This document shows, in pieces, positions 8,157 to 15,588 of a stretch of 16,609 bases of DNA (the first letter of the stretch is position 1; every line of letters begins with the position of its first letter). Location: assembly GCA_903918555.1 (NCBI GenBank), contig CAIXEV010000254.1, forward strand, positions 1 to 16,609. Reading direction: 5' to 3'. This DNA is from an uncultured bacterium (GTDB lineage: Bacteria; Planctomycetota; Phycisphaerae; Phycisphaerales; SM1A02). The notes under the pieces were generated by a model that did not search any database, was not told where the DNA came from, and worked only from the letters and a program-made list of their open reading frames with translations. Position numbers and translations under genes: made by a program.

Positions 8157-9351
8157 GCAGCACCGCGAGGTCCTGCGCACCGACCGCGCCGTCACCGTTG
8201 AGGTCGGCGGGGCCGCCGAAGCTGTCCCACGCGCTCAGGAGCACCGCGAGATCGGGCGCACCGATATCGCGGTTGCCGTCGAGATCGGCGGGGCAAGGCT
8301 GTGGCGTTGGGCGCAAATCGAGCACGAATGGCGACCACGCGAGGTCGCTGTTGCGGATCGCGTATCCAGTGATCGTGAGCGCATCGTCGGTCATGCCGAA
8401 CGGCTGGAAGTTCCAGTCGGCCGTCAGGTCGAAGCCGTGCTCCGCGGCCCAGTTGCGCAGCGGAATGTAGCCGCGGCCGTGGACCCAGACGCCTGAACCC
8501 ATCAGCACCAGGCTGCCGTCGTAGTTCGCCGCGTACACCGATCCGACGCCGCCCACGATCGGCTGGTAGCCGGTCGCGTCGCTCCACCGATACGGCACGC
8601 CGCCGTCGATCCCGGCCCTTCCGGAGCCATACGCCCACTGCCCGTTGCCGCTCACGCAGCTCACCTCGCGCAGCTTGGTCGTGGGCACGCCGGTGTGCAG
8701 CAGCGTTCCGACATAGTTGCCCTTCGCGTTCTTCCTCCACACGCAGCCCTGTCGCCAGCCCGTGTAGTCGTCGTTCCAGCCGCCGACGAACGAACCATCG
8801 ACGCTCACGCCGTTGGCGCGCGTCGGCTTGTAGAAGTAGAGCGACGGCAGCAGCCGCATCGTGTCGGTCGCGGCGTCCCACACGAATCCAGAGGCGTTGC
8901 AGCCGGTGTTCCAGACCAAGCCGCAGACATGGCCCCCGCTCGGCGTCATGTCCCATGGGCCGCTGCGCTCGATGTCGCAGTTGGAGCCGAGGCTTCCGAT
9001 CGCGGGGATGTATTCGCCAAGCTCGCGGTCGAAGAGCGTCGCCTCGGCCTTGGGCGGCGTCCCTTGCAGCGTGCTGCAGGTGATGAAGCGGCCGTCGGCC
9101 GTGATGTTCGGCCTTCCGCCGACGCCGTTCCCTGGCGGCAGCGACTGGTCGAGCCGCACGACCCAGGTCTCGCGCGTCCAATACCACGCGCTCAGCCCGT
9201 CATGTCCGACGACGACGCGTCCATCGGCGCTTGGCTGCTCGGCGTACGAGTACGGCACGAGCCCGAGCAGGAACAGTTCGCCCGCCTGCGCGTGCATCGC
9301 GCCACCAAGGATGGTCGCGGCCGCAAGCGCCGCCAAGGGTCGGAGTGTCAT
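8131..9351 (-). CDS. Secreted seven-repeat propeller-like protein with C-terminal dockerin-like module (paralog B)
   Basis: This is a 406-residue protein. GAGGAG (9360-9365) lies eight bases before the ATG. A signal peptide ends near AQA (residue 23), followed by GELFLLGLVPYSYA. The body has about seven units of the pattern S-x-DG-x-x-VxG...W....G (for example SADGRVVVGHDG, ITADGRFITC, VSVDGSFVGG, VSGNGQWAYG), like HAF-type repeats, so a seven-bladed beta-propeller is plausible. Residues 353-406 hold two EF-hand-like loops (DLDGNRDIGAPD and DLNGDGAVGAQD) between two Cys, matching what is annotated in planctomycetes as a GC-type dockerin domain. It is the likely second gene of an operon with paralog A, 33 bp upstream. 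Its 3' end overlaps the convergent helicase gene by 26 bp. Enzymatic activity is not evident; a cell-surface structural or binding role is inferred. Confidence 0.85.
8135..8301 (-). repeat. Dockerin-cassette direct repeat, copy 1
   Basis: This 167-bp segment aligns without gaps to 9389-9555, with about 10 mismatches by eye (about 94% identity), although the two host genes are much more diverged elsewhere. It encodes the whole dockerin-like tail of paralog B. Its outer end also forms the last six codons and the stop of the convergent helicase. Confidence 0.9.
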
Positions 9352-9384
9352 CGGCGGAGCTCCTCGAACGACCGGCCTATGCGC

Positions 9385-10641
9385 TTACGGGCACGCGCCC
9401 CACGCGCTGAGCAGCACGGCGAGGTCCTGCGCACCGATTGCGCCGTCACCGTTGAGATCGGCGGGACTGCCGAAGCTTCCCCACGCGCTCAGGAGCACCG
9501 CGAGATCGGGCGCACCGACATCGCGGTTGCCGTCGAGATCGGCGGGGCATGGCTGCGCGCTGGCACGAAGATCGAGGATGAAGGGCGAGGTGCCGTTCGG
9601 TCCGAACGCCGTGCCGACGATGGTCTGCGCGTCTTCGGACATGCCGAGCACGAGGCTGAGCTGCCATCCGTCCGGGATCGTCACGCCCGCCTGCGCGGCG
9701 AGCGCCGCGACGGAGACAAAGCCGTTCTCCTGCGTCCAGAGGTAGCTTCCCGAACTTCCCTGCACACCGAAGAAGCACAGCACCTTCGTGCCGTCGAAGT
9801 TCGCGGCGACCGGATAGCCCGTGGCGCCCGGGACGGGGCTGCTACCGAGTTGCTGCAAGCCCGTGGCCTGGCTCCATCGGTAGACATTGGCGCTGCTGAA
9901 GCCGGAGCGTCCGATGCCGTACACCCACTGGCCATTGCCGCTCACCACGCCCGCCTCGTTCATCTTGAGGCTGCCGGACGCGAGGTTCGTCTGCACATAG
10001 GTGCCCTGCGCGTTGCGCACCCAGACGGCGCCCTGGCGAAAGCCGATGTAGTCGTCGTTCCAGCCGCACACGGTGCCGCCGTTGTCGCTCACGGCGTTCG
10101 CGCGCGAGGGCTTGTAGAAGTAGAGCGTGCCGAGGTTCGTGCGCACGCCAGTCGTCTCGTCGCGGACATACGCGATCGCATTGCACTGCGCCTGCTGCAT
10201 GAGCCCGCAGCTGTAGCGCTTGTCGTTCGACATGCCCCAGATGCTGTTGCGCTCGATGTCGCAGTTGAAGCCGTCGTTTCCGATCGGCGCGAACTCCGAG
10301 AACTGGATGTCGTAGATCGTTCCCTCGGCCTTGAGCGGCTTGCCCTGCAGCGTGCTCACGCTCATGAAGCGGCCGTCGGCGCTGATGTTCGCACTTCCGC
10401 CGACACCATTCCCGGGCGAGATCGTCGAGCCGATCAGCTGGACCACGCCGGTCTCGCGCGTCCAGTACCAGTACGACTGCGGGTCGTAGCCGACGACCAC
10501 GCGGCCGTCGTTGCTCGCATCGGTCGCATAGGAGAACGGCACCAGGCCGAGCAGGAAGAGCTCGCCCGCGTCTGCCTGGGTGGCGGACAGGAGCGACGCG
10601 GAGGTTGCGAGCAGCAGGCACGCTGAGGTCGATCGGATCAT
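9385..10641 (-). CDS. Secreted seven-repeat propeller-like protein with C-terminal dockerin-like module (paralog A)
   Basis: This is a 418-residue protein with a signal peptide cleaved near ADA (residue 25), then GELFLLGLVPFSYA as in paralog B. Seven units can be placed: SNDGRVVVGYD, ISADGRFMSV, MSNDKRYSCG, VSDNGGTVCGW, VSGNGQWVYG, NFDGTKVLCF and MSEDAQTIVG, each followed 10-15 residues later by an aromatic strand such as AVWV or YRWS. Shared islands with paralog B include WYWTRET, SPGNGVGG/PPGNGVGG, NCDIER, LYFYKP and GWNDDY. Overall the bodies look roughly half identical. Residues 365-418 are the Cys-flanked double EF-hand. No strong ribosome binding site precedes the ATG. It probably leads the two-gene operon, since a terminator separates it from the upstream 625-residue gene. 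Function unknown. Confidence 0.85.
   Translation of the reverse strand: MIRSTSACLLLATSASLLSATQADAGELFLLGLVPFSYATDASNDGRVVVGYDPQSYWYWTRETGVVQLIGSTISPGNGVGGSANISADGRFMSVSTLQGKPLKAEGTIYDIQFSEFAPIGNDGFNCDIERNSIWGMSNDKRYSCGLMQQAQCNAIAYVRDETTGVRTNLGTLYFYKPSRANAVSDNGGTVCGWNDDYIGFRQGAVWVRNAQGTYVQTNLASGSLKMNEAGVVSGNGQWVYGIGRSGFSSANVYRWSQATGLQQLGSSPVPGATGYPVAANFDGTKVLCFFGVQGSSGSYLWTQENGFVSVAALAAQAGVTIPDGWQLSLVLGMSEDAQTIVGTAFGPNGTSPFILDLRASAQPCPADLDGNRDVGAPDLAVLLSAWGSFGSPADLNGDGAIGAQDLAVLLSAWGACP
9389..9555 (-). repeat. Dockerin-cassette direct repeat, copy 2
   Basis: This is the partner of 8135-8301, offset by exactly 1254 bp with no gaps. It encodes residues from about 364 to the end of paralog A. 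Confidence 0.9.
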
Positions 10642-10691
10642 GGTGGGATTCTGCCAGGTTTGGATTGGTCGGAGCTGCAGACTTGAGTTCG

Positions 10692-10720
10692 AAAAACGCC
10701 CACGCGCGGTTTCCCGCGCG
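10692..10720 (-). terminator. Intrinsic terminator of the 625-residue repeat-protein gene
   Basis: A 7-bp all-GC stem CGCGCGG/CCGCGCG (10703-10709 with 10714-10720) has a GAAA tetraloop as read on the minus strand. It is followed a few bases later by five T residues (10692-10696). It lies 26-54 bp beyond the stop at 10746 and upstream of paralog A, so it separates the two transcription units. Confidence 0.75.
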
Positions 10721-10745
10721 AGGACGCAGGGGGTTGTTCACTGAA

Positions 10746-12623
10746 TCAGTTGCACGGGCCCCACGCGGCGAGGATCGTCGCGAGGTCCGATGCGTTCACG
10801 ATGCCGTCGCCGTTGAGGTCGGGGCTTGCGCCGCCCCATCCCGCGAGCACCGCCGCGAGGTCGCTGGCATCGACCGTGCCGCTGCCGTTCACATCGGCCG
10901 GGCACGGGTTCGAGGTCACGCCGACGCGGATGCGCGCGACCGCGTAGAGGCCGTTGGCGGTGTCGCCCGCGCGGAGCGTGAGCCAGCCGTTCGAGCTCAG
11001 GCCCGTGTGGCCGCCATCGCCGTTGTTGCCGGTCGAGCCGATCAGCGTGAGCTGGTTGCACGGTGTGCCGGTGAAGGTGGTGTCACCGGTCGGGCTGAAC
11101 GGCGCGACGCCCATCGAGGACGCCTTCGCGAGGAGGCGCAGGCCGCCCGCCTCATCCCACGCGAGGATCGCGTTGCCCGTCTCGTTGAGCGTGGCATTGA
11201 ACATGTTCGCCGAGAAGACCACCGTGCCGCTGTCGGCGACGCACAGGCTGGTGCTTCCGCTCAGGCTGTTCATCGCCCAGCCGCTGAGGCCGGGGACGGG
11301 GTCGGTCTCCTTGCAGACCGTGATGAGCGTGCCGTCGGGCTTGCGGACGCCAAAGAAGGTCGCTGGATTCGGCGAGGTGATCGACGAGCCGTCCGCGTTC
11401 ATGAGGATGCCCTCGAACGCGAGCATGCCGTTGCGGTTGCGCACGAAGCCGCTGCTGTTCGGCGTCGAGAACACCTTGCCCGCGAAGCTCGGGTTGCTCG
11501 AGTCGGTGATGCCGGGGATCGACGCGCCCTTGCGGAGCAGGATCGAGAAGGTGCCGGCGTTCTCCGTCATGATCGCGGTGTTGTTCAGCGAGGTCGCGCT
11601 GCCGCCGAGCGTGGCGATGAAGGTGATGGTGCCGTCGTTGGCCACCGGACGCTGGCCGAAGGAGAGCGACGAGGTGTTGGCGATGGTGAGGCCCTTCGTG
11701 CCGGGGATCGCGTCGCCTTCGCGGGCGAAGATGCGGTTGCCGCCACCGGCGACGCCGATGTTCGTGAGATAGACGCTGTCGTTCGCGGTGGAGATGCCGC
11801 CGCCGACGAGCTTGCCCGAGAAGAGCACCTTGCTGCCGTTGAGGAACAGGCCGAACGAGTCGGGATTGACCGTGAAGCCGGCGAGGCCCGGCGCCGCGTC
11901 GCCCTTGCGCATGACGAGCTGGTCGGGACCATCCTTGAGGAGCACGATCGCCGCGTTGTTCGCGGTGACCGTGTCGCCGCCCGCAAGGGTCACAGAGAAG
12001 AGCGACTGTCCGAGTCCGTTCGTGCGCTGGCCCGAGCTGGCGGTCATCGTCGTCGAGTAGTACGCGCCGGCCGTGCCGGGGCACGCGTCGAGGCGCTGCG
12101 CCATGAGGACCGGCGTGCCCGTGGGCGGCACGAACCACATCGCCGTGTCGTTCTGGGTGGTGGTGCCCGAGTTGACGATGCCCGTGCCGGTCATGAAGCC
12201 CGAGACAAGGACGCCGCCGTCTTCGGAGATGTTGTTCGCCGAGACGATCGAGTTGTTCGCGCTGGCGGGGCGCGAGATGATCGCGCCGGCCGGCGTGTTG
12301 CCCGGAACACCCGAGCCGTTGCGCGCGACGACCGACCAGTTGTTTGCGAAGCCCGAGACGATCACGACGTGATTCGCCGTCCCACCCAAGTTGGTGATGT
12401 TGGGGCCGGCGATCTGAGCGCGGAAGGTGATCTTGCCGTTCTGATCGATGACGGGGTTGTTCAGCGAGTTCGGGACCCAGACCGCTCCGGCGATGCCGTT
12501 GATGTTGGCCGGCGAGATGCCGTCGTTGAGCGCGACGACTTCCCAGGTGCCGTCGGCGAGCACCGACGCGGTGATGGATGCCGAAAGGAACAGGCCGACG
12601 CACAGCTTGGACTTCGTGTTCAT
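10746..12623 (-). CDS. Secreted seven-repeat protein with C-terminal dockerin-like module
   Basis: This is a 625-residue protein. The frame is open further upstream, but the ATG at 12623 has AGAGGAG (12628-12634) before it and begins a clean signal peptide (MNTKSKLCVGLFLSASITASVLA, cleaved near residue 23). The body carries seven copies of a unit of about 65-80 residues whose core is a N-[ND]-x-[AV] strand, then 10-15 residues later a [KR]-x-G-D-x-x-PG turn. Cores are near 84-108, 158-182, 222-246, 281-308, 347-371, 420-445 and a degenerate 483-505. Clear examples are VMRKGDAAPGLAGF and FAREGDAIPGTKGL. Seven copies suggest a beta-propeller. Residues 573-625 are a dockerin-like double EF-hand (DVNGSGTVDASD and DLNGDGIVNASD) flanked by Cys574 and Cys624, clearly diverged from the cassettes of its two neighbours. 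It is Asn/Gly/Ser/Thr-rich, as expected of a surface protein. Function unknown. Confidence 0.86.
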   Translation of the reverse strand: MNTKSKLCVGLFLSASITASVLADGTWEVVALNDGISPANINGIAGAVWVPNSLNNPVIDQNGKITFRAQIAGPNITNLGGTANHVVIVSGFANNWSVVARNGSGVPGNTPAGAIISRPASANNSIVSANNISEDGGVLVSGFMTGTGIVNSGTTTQNDTAMWFVPPTGTPVLMAQRLDACPGTAGAYYSTTMTASSGQRTNGLGQSLFSVTLAGGDTVTANNAAIVLLKDGPDQLVMRKGDAAPGLAGFTVNPDSFGLFLNGSKVLFSGKLVGGGISTANDSVYLTNIGVAGGGNRIFAREGDAIPGTKGLTIANTSSLSFGQRPVANDGTITFIATLGGSATSLNNTAIMTENAGTFSILLRKGASIPGITDSSNPSFAGKVFSTPNSSGFVRNRNGMLAFEGILMNADGSSITSPNPATFFGVRKPDGTLITVCKETDPVPGLSGWAMNSLSGSTSLCVADSGTVVFSANMFNATLNETGNAILAWDEAGGLRLLAKASSMGVAPFSPTGDTTFTGTPCNQLTLIGSTGNNGDGGHTGLSSNGWLTLRAGDTANGLYAVARIRVGVTSNPCPADVNGSGTVDASDLAAVLAGWGGASPDLNGDGIVNASDLATILAAWGPCN

Positions 12624-12927
12624 GGGACTCCTCTGATGGGGACGGGAAAGGCTCTTGTGGGAACCGAAAAGGTTTGAAGGCGACTCAAACTCAGCTTGAT
12701 CCGGCGCAACGGCCGCCCACCGAGCACGGTGATACGGCCGCGGCATCGCCAAGCGGTTGCGACAAATCTATGTGCAGAATTCACCTCTGCAAACTTCCCT
12801 AGGGAATATCGTGTGATATCCTCAGGGAAAGTTTGGCGCCTCTGGGGACCCCGCTCGGGCACGCCGCGCCGCCCAAGTCCTGTAAAGTTCGCCCCGCAGA
12901 CACGCTTGTCCTCAGGATGCACCTCGG
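12624..12927. other. Divergent regulatory region with a long imperfect inverted repeat
   Basis: About 300 bp lie between divergent starts. The main structure is at 12791-12834: arms of 20 bases (AAACTTCCCTAGGGAATATC and the complement-matching GATATCCTCAGGGAAAGTTT) around a GTGT loop, with six paired bases at each end and mismatches in the middle. The left arm also contains the palindrome TCCCTAGGGA. A small GCAGA/TCTGC hairpin (12774-12790) adjoins it. On the minus strand TTGCAG, 16 bp, TAGATT (about 12766-12793) could be a weak promoter for the repeat-protein gene; it overlaps the inverted repeat. No ORF is credible here. Confidence 0.5.
12791..12834. promoter_or_regulatory. Imperfect 20-bp inverted repeat, candidate operator or leader hairpin
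   Basis: The arms 12791-12810 and 12815-12834 pair at 14 of 20 positions by ungapped count, more if one bulge is allowed. The site lies about 94 bp before the ATG at 12928 and about 168 bp before the divergent start at 12623. There is no T-run after either arm, so a terminator is unlikely. Confidence 0.45.
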
Positions 12928-14256
12928 ATGGAAACCCCCCGCCACAAGCCAACCCGTGGAGCCCGACTCTCCAAGCGATCGCTGGGCAGCGATGCGCGCG
13001 AGGTCGCGGTTGCGAGGCCTGCGCCGACCCGGCGCGTCGAGTTGCTCGGCGCATTCCGCGACGACTGCGACGCGGCGATCACAGCCGTTCGCGACGCGGT
13101 GCGGTCGCTTTGCACAGCCATCGGGGTCGATCCGCTCAAGCCGCAGGAAGTCGCGCGGCGGCTGAAGCTCAACAAGAACCTCACCTGGAAGTTCGCCCGC
13201 ATCCTGATCGAGCAGGACGCGCTCGACGCGGCGCCGATGCTTCCAGGCCCTGAAGGCGTCGTGATCTATCTCCGCGCCTTCGAGACTGCGGGCGTTGGAC
13301 CGGACCTGGTCGACCAGCTCCGCCAGGCGATCGCGGGCTTCGACGCCATGGTGACCCGCCACTTCGGCGATCGCGGGGAGTTCGAGCTCGTCCTCGACGG
13401 GCTGCGCGCGGGCGCGAACCTCGAGCAGTCGCGGCGACTCGCGTTTCGCGGCTCGGCCGGCGTCTTCGGCATACAGGCCGGCGCGCGTGTGACGGCGCAG
13501 ATCATCTCGCCCTGCCGCACCAGCTCCGATTTCGCCGACCTGACGATGGTCGTCGGGCTCGTCGGACTGCGTCGGCTCAGGCCCATCGCGACCCTTCCCG
13601 TGTTCCGCTCGCTGGTCTCGACGGGAAGCGCCATCGCGCCCGCGCGGCCGCTGATGTCGGGCGCGGCGGAAGGCCCGCCAGACTTCCTGGTGCGCGAATT
13701 CTCGTCGTTTCCCGAGGCGGGCGTGACGCGCGCAGAGGCCGATGGAAAGCTGACGATCTCGCTCGACAACGGGCCGATCGGACGGATTGGCGAGGCCGAT
13801 CTCTTCTTCGCGAGCGTGCTCGAGCGGTCCTATCGGCGCGAGAGCGAGCGAAAGGACGATGGTCGCGACGACGACTTCGCCCAGTTCATCACCGCCATCA
13901 CGATTCCTTCCGAGTACCTCGTCTCCGACCTGTTCGTGCACCGCTCGATCGATTGCCAGGACGCGCTGGACGCCAGCATGTTCGGCTCGCTGGCCGGGCC
14001 GACCGCCCACGACGCAGCGGCGCGCGAGCCGATGCGTATCCCGATCGACTGCACGCCGGTGATCCACGACGAACTCGGCGGCCCGGACCGCGCGAAGCTC
14101 CTCGAGGTCGCGAGCGCTCCGAACTATGTGCCGATGATCGAGCGGGCGTTCTCCGCGCTCGGCGAGGATCCGGCCGACTACCGCCTGATCCGCGTGGCGA
14201 TGGCGTATCCGCCGATGCCCGCGTCGCTCATCGTGCGGTGGCGCCTGCCGGGCTGA
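12928..14256 (+). CDS. Hypothetical protein, possible N-terminal winged-helix region
   Basis: This is a 442-residue protein whose family I do not recognise by name. After a basic, probably disordered N-terminus (1-35), residues about 38-66 look helical. Residues 70-110 (PLKPQEVARRLKLNKNLTWKFARILIEQDAL) resemble a helix-turn-helix, and PGPEGVVIYLRAFETAGV resembles its wing or an oligomer interface. The remaining 320 residues are mixed alpha/beta with no catalytic motif I can name; DDGRDDDFAQF (310-320) is an acidic loop. Cys62, Cys196, Cys343 and Cys375 do not form a zinc knuckle. No signal peptide or membrane segment is seen, so it is probably cytoplasmic. CAGGA about ten bases upstream is a modest ribosome binding site. 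Codon use fits the neighbours and the long open frame is convincing. It is monocistronic, divergent from the repeat-protein gene and convergent with the DsbB operon. A transcription-regulator role is a guess. Confidence 0.72.
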   Translation: METPRHKPTRGARLSKRSLGSDAREVAVARPAPTRRVELLGAFRDDCDAAITAVRDAVRSLCTAIGVDPLKPQEVARRLKLNKNLTWKFARILIEQDALDAAPMLPGPEGVVIYLRAFETAGVGPDLVDQLRQAIAGFDAMVTRHFGDRGEFELVLDGLRAGANLEQSRRLAFRGSAGVFGIQAGARVTAQIISPCRTSSDFADLTMVVGLVGLRRLRPIATLPVFRSLVSTGSAIAPARPLMSGAAEGPPDFLVREFSSFPEAGVTRAEADGKLTISLDNGPIGRIGEADLFFASVLERSYRRESERKDDGRDDDFAQFITAITIPSEYLVSDLFVHRSIDCQDALDASMFGSLAGPTAHDAAAREPMRIPIDCTPVIHDELGGPDRAKLLEVASAPNYVPMIERAFSALGEDPADYRLIRVAMAYPPMPASLIVRWRLPG

Positions 14257-14278
14257 ACGCGCGGCCTAGACCGGCCCA

Positions 14279-14320
14279 ATCAGACGGCCCCCATCAGACC
14301 GCCCCGATCAGACCGCTACG
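14279..14320. repeat. Three 14-bp tandem repeats in the convergent junction
   Basis: ATCAGACsGCCCCs recurs at 14279, 14293 and 14307 (third copy ends CTACG). The array lies between the 442-residue gene (stop 14256) and the convergent DUF1569-like gene. The TGA stop of the latter (14308-14310) is inside the third unit. Confidence 0.8.
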
Positions 14321-14814
14321 AACCCAAGATGAAGCTGCGCGTGGGCGAGATGCAGGCGCATCCATTCGTCATGCGACATCGCTCCGAACGCGGGGCTCGC
14401 GTGCGTGCAGCGCGCGCCAGAGTCGAGGCGATCGAGCACGCGGCGCACGCGCGCGAGGCCGTCGGCGGTCGAGGTACCTGGCGTCGGCAGGAACGCGGCC
14501 GATTCCTTCGGCAACTTGAAGCCCGCGGGCAGCGTCTTTCCGCTCGTCATGCGGCCCTTCATCAGGCGCGCGATCATGCGGATCGGCCACGCGATGCGGA
14601 CCTCGGGCGGAAACCCGTCGATCGAGAACTCGATCGTCTTCGCGACATGGTCGAGGTTCTCCCCCGCCGTCCAGTTGCCCGTGACGCGCAGCGTGCCCGC
14701 GCGATCGGCGGCCTCGATCTTCGCGAGGTCCTCCTTCAGGCACCCCGTGCAGTGGAACGAAAGCTCGCGGCGCGGGGCCTTGCTGGTGTTGACCGGTGTG
14801 GCGGTGGCGCTCAT
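14308..14814 (-). CDS. DUF1569-like (DinB-fold) protein with an added CxxC
   Basis: This is a 168-residue protein. The start at 14814 is set by the ATGA overlap with the dsbB stop, which implies translational coupling; a much longer upstream open frame is only the dsbB shadow. The pattern VTGNWTAGENLDHVAKTIEFSIDGFP (45-69), a P-rich stretch with LPAGFKLP (95-102) and LHLAHAQLHLGF (154-165) match planctomycete DUF1569 proteins of the DinB/YfiT four-helix superfamily. His56, His158 and His162 are the likely metal triad. Biochemical function is unknown for the family; some DinB-fold relatives are thiol-dependent transferases. Unusual here is HCTGC (Cys22, Cys25) before the fold, in an operon with a disulfide oxidase. 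No signal peptide or membrane segment is seen, so cytoplasmic location is expected. It is the last gene of a four-gene operon. Confidence 0.8.
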   Translation of the reverse strand: MSATATPVNTSKAPRRELSFHCTGCLKEDLAKIEAADRAGTLRVTGNWTAGENLDHVAKTIEFSIDGFPPEVRIAWPIRMIARLMKGRMTSGKTLPAGFKLPKESAAFLPTPGTSTADGLARVRRVLDRLDSGARCTHASPAFGAMSHDEWMRLHLAHAQLHLGFVAV

Positions 14815-15422
14815 GGTGCAGGTGTCTCGCTTGATGCAGGCGGTGCTTCCTCGCTGCGAAGCCCGAGGTCGTCGAGCAGACGATACTCGGTCGGGTTGTC
14901 GGGAAGCACCGCGTGGAACCCTTCCTCGAGGAACACGGCGACGAGGTTGAGCGCGGCGATCGCGACGGCGATGCCGACGACCGCGCGCGACGCGCCCGCG
15001 AACGGCAGGCGCTCGGCGCGCCGCGGCAACACCAGCATGTGCAGCCCGCTCACGAGGATCACCGTGGCAAACACGACGAACGCCCACGAATAGAGATGCA
15101 TGCCGAGCATCGGCTCGCCGTAGCCCGGGTCGCCCGGCGCGATGTGGATGAGCGTCTGCCGGCCCGACATCGTGGCGCCAGCGAGCGCGGCGATGATGCT
15201 TGCGCCGTAGCACTGCGCGTAGTCGTTCGCGTCGACCTCGCGCCGCCACGAGCGCGCGAGGAGCCACGAAGGGCCCGCCACGCAGAGGAGCATCGCCATG
15301 CGCTGCAGGATGCAGAGCGGGCACGGCATGTCGCCCTGCAGCTGCGCGGCGAACGCGCCGAGCAGCACGCCGCACACGGCGAGGATCGAGAACATGGCGA
15401 GGATGGCGCGGAATGCGTTCAT
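14811..15422 (-). CDS. dsbB: Disulfide bond formation protein B family (DsbB-like quinone-linked oxidase)
   Basis: This is a 203-residue protein with four predicted membrane helices (about 6-28, 42-58, 72-88 and 110-132) and a possible fifth (about 147-166). After the first helix comes QGDMPCPLCILQRMAM: Cys34 and Cys37 form the CxxC that is re-oxidised by quinone, and Arg41 sits at the spacing of the quinone-interacting Arg48 in E. coli DsbB (Cys44 plus four). The second periplasmic loop (HIAPGDPGYGEPMLGMHLYSW) lacks the second Cys pair of E. coli DsbB, so transfer to a DsbA partner must differ or use another protein. The motif PGDPGYG.P.LG.HLY is one I associate with a DsbB subgroup. The C-terminus is hydrophilic. 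The upstream DUF5993-like gene ends seven bases before it, and its stop overlaps the DUF1569-like start. Inner membrane. Confidence 0.87.
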   Translation of the reverse strand: MNAFRAILAMFSILAVCGVLLGAFAAQLQGDMPCPLCILQRMAMLLCVAGPSWLLARSWRREVDANDYAQCYGASIIAALAGATMSGRQTLIHIAPGDPGYGEPMLGMHLYSWAFVVFATVILVSGLHMLVLPRRAERLPFAGASRAVVGIAVAIAALNLVAVFLEEGFHAVLPDNPTEYRLLDDLGLRSEEAPPASSETPAP

Positions 15423-15429
15423 GCGGCGC

Positions 15430-15585
15430 TCAGAGCGAGATCGGCAGCGTGTCGGTCGCGTGGTGTCGGAAGAGAAGAAGCATCGCGACGAGCGCGAGCA
15501 CGAACAGCACCCCCGCCGCGCGGTGCTTGCCGCGCCACATGGCCACGAAGGTCAGCACGATGAGGAGGAAGATCAGCGTGTCCAT
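15430..15585 (-). CDS. Small DUF5993-like membrane protein, 51 residues
   Basis: This short gene runs from ATG at 15585 to TGA at 15430-15432. The protein starts MDTLIFLLIVLTFVAMWRGK, has a second hydrophobic segment (GVLFVLALVAMLLLF), and ends RHHATDTLPISL. Two membrane helices joined by a basic turn (WRGKHR) and the terminal HHATD.LP.S motif match what I remember of DUF5993 proteins, which are often encoded next to DsbB. GAGG about ten bases upstream may be its ribosome binding site. It lies three bases after the dehydrogenase-like stop and seven before dsbB, so it is firmly inside the operon. It may be a small subunit or assembly factor for the DsbB-like oxidase; that is inference. Confidence 0.83.
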   Translation of the reverse strand: MDTLIFLLIVLTFVAMWRGKHRAAGVLFVLALVAMLLLFRHHATDTLPISL

Positions 15586-15588
15586 CGG

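Noticed and set aside
8695..12677. Two very long plus-strand open frames (8695-10626 and 10605-12677)
   Set aside because: They lie antisense to three secreted proteins with signal peptides and dockerin-like tails. Their translations are low-complexity Arg/Ala/Val/Asp sequence without recognisable domains.
12624..12752. Upstream ATG (12752) for the 625-residue repeat protein
   Set aside because: It would bury the signal peptide 43 residues in. The ATG at 12623 has a good AGAGGAG and a proper signal sequence.
12770..12927. Possible riboswitch in the leader of the 442-residue gene
   Set aside because: There is a hairpin, but no conserved core of any riboswitch class I know, and no terminator or clear ribosome-binding-site sequestration.
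14815..15375. N-terminal extension of the DUF1569-like frame across dsbB
   Set aside because: The extension is the wrong-frame shadow of dsbB. The ATGA overlap at 14811-14814 gives a natural start.
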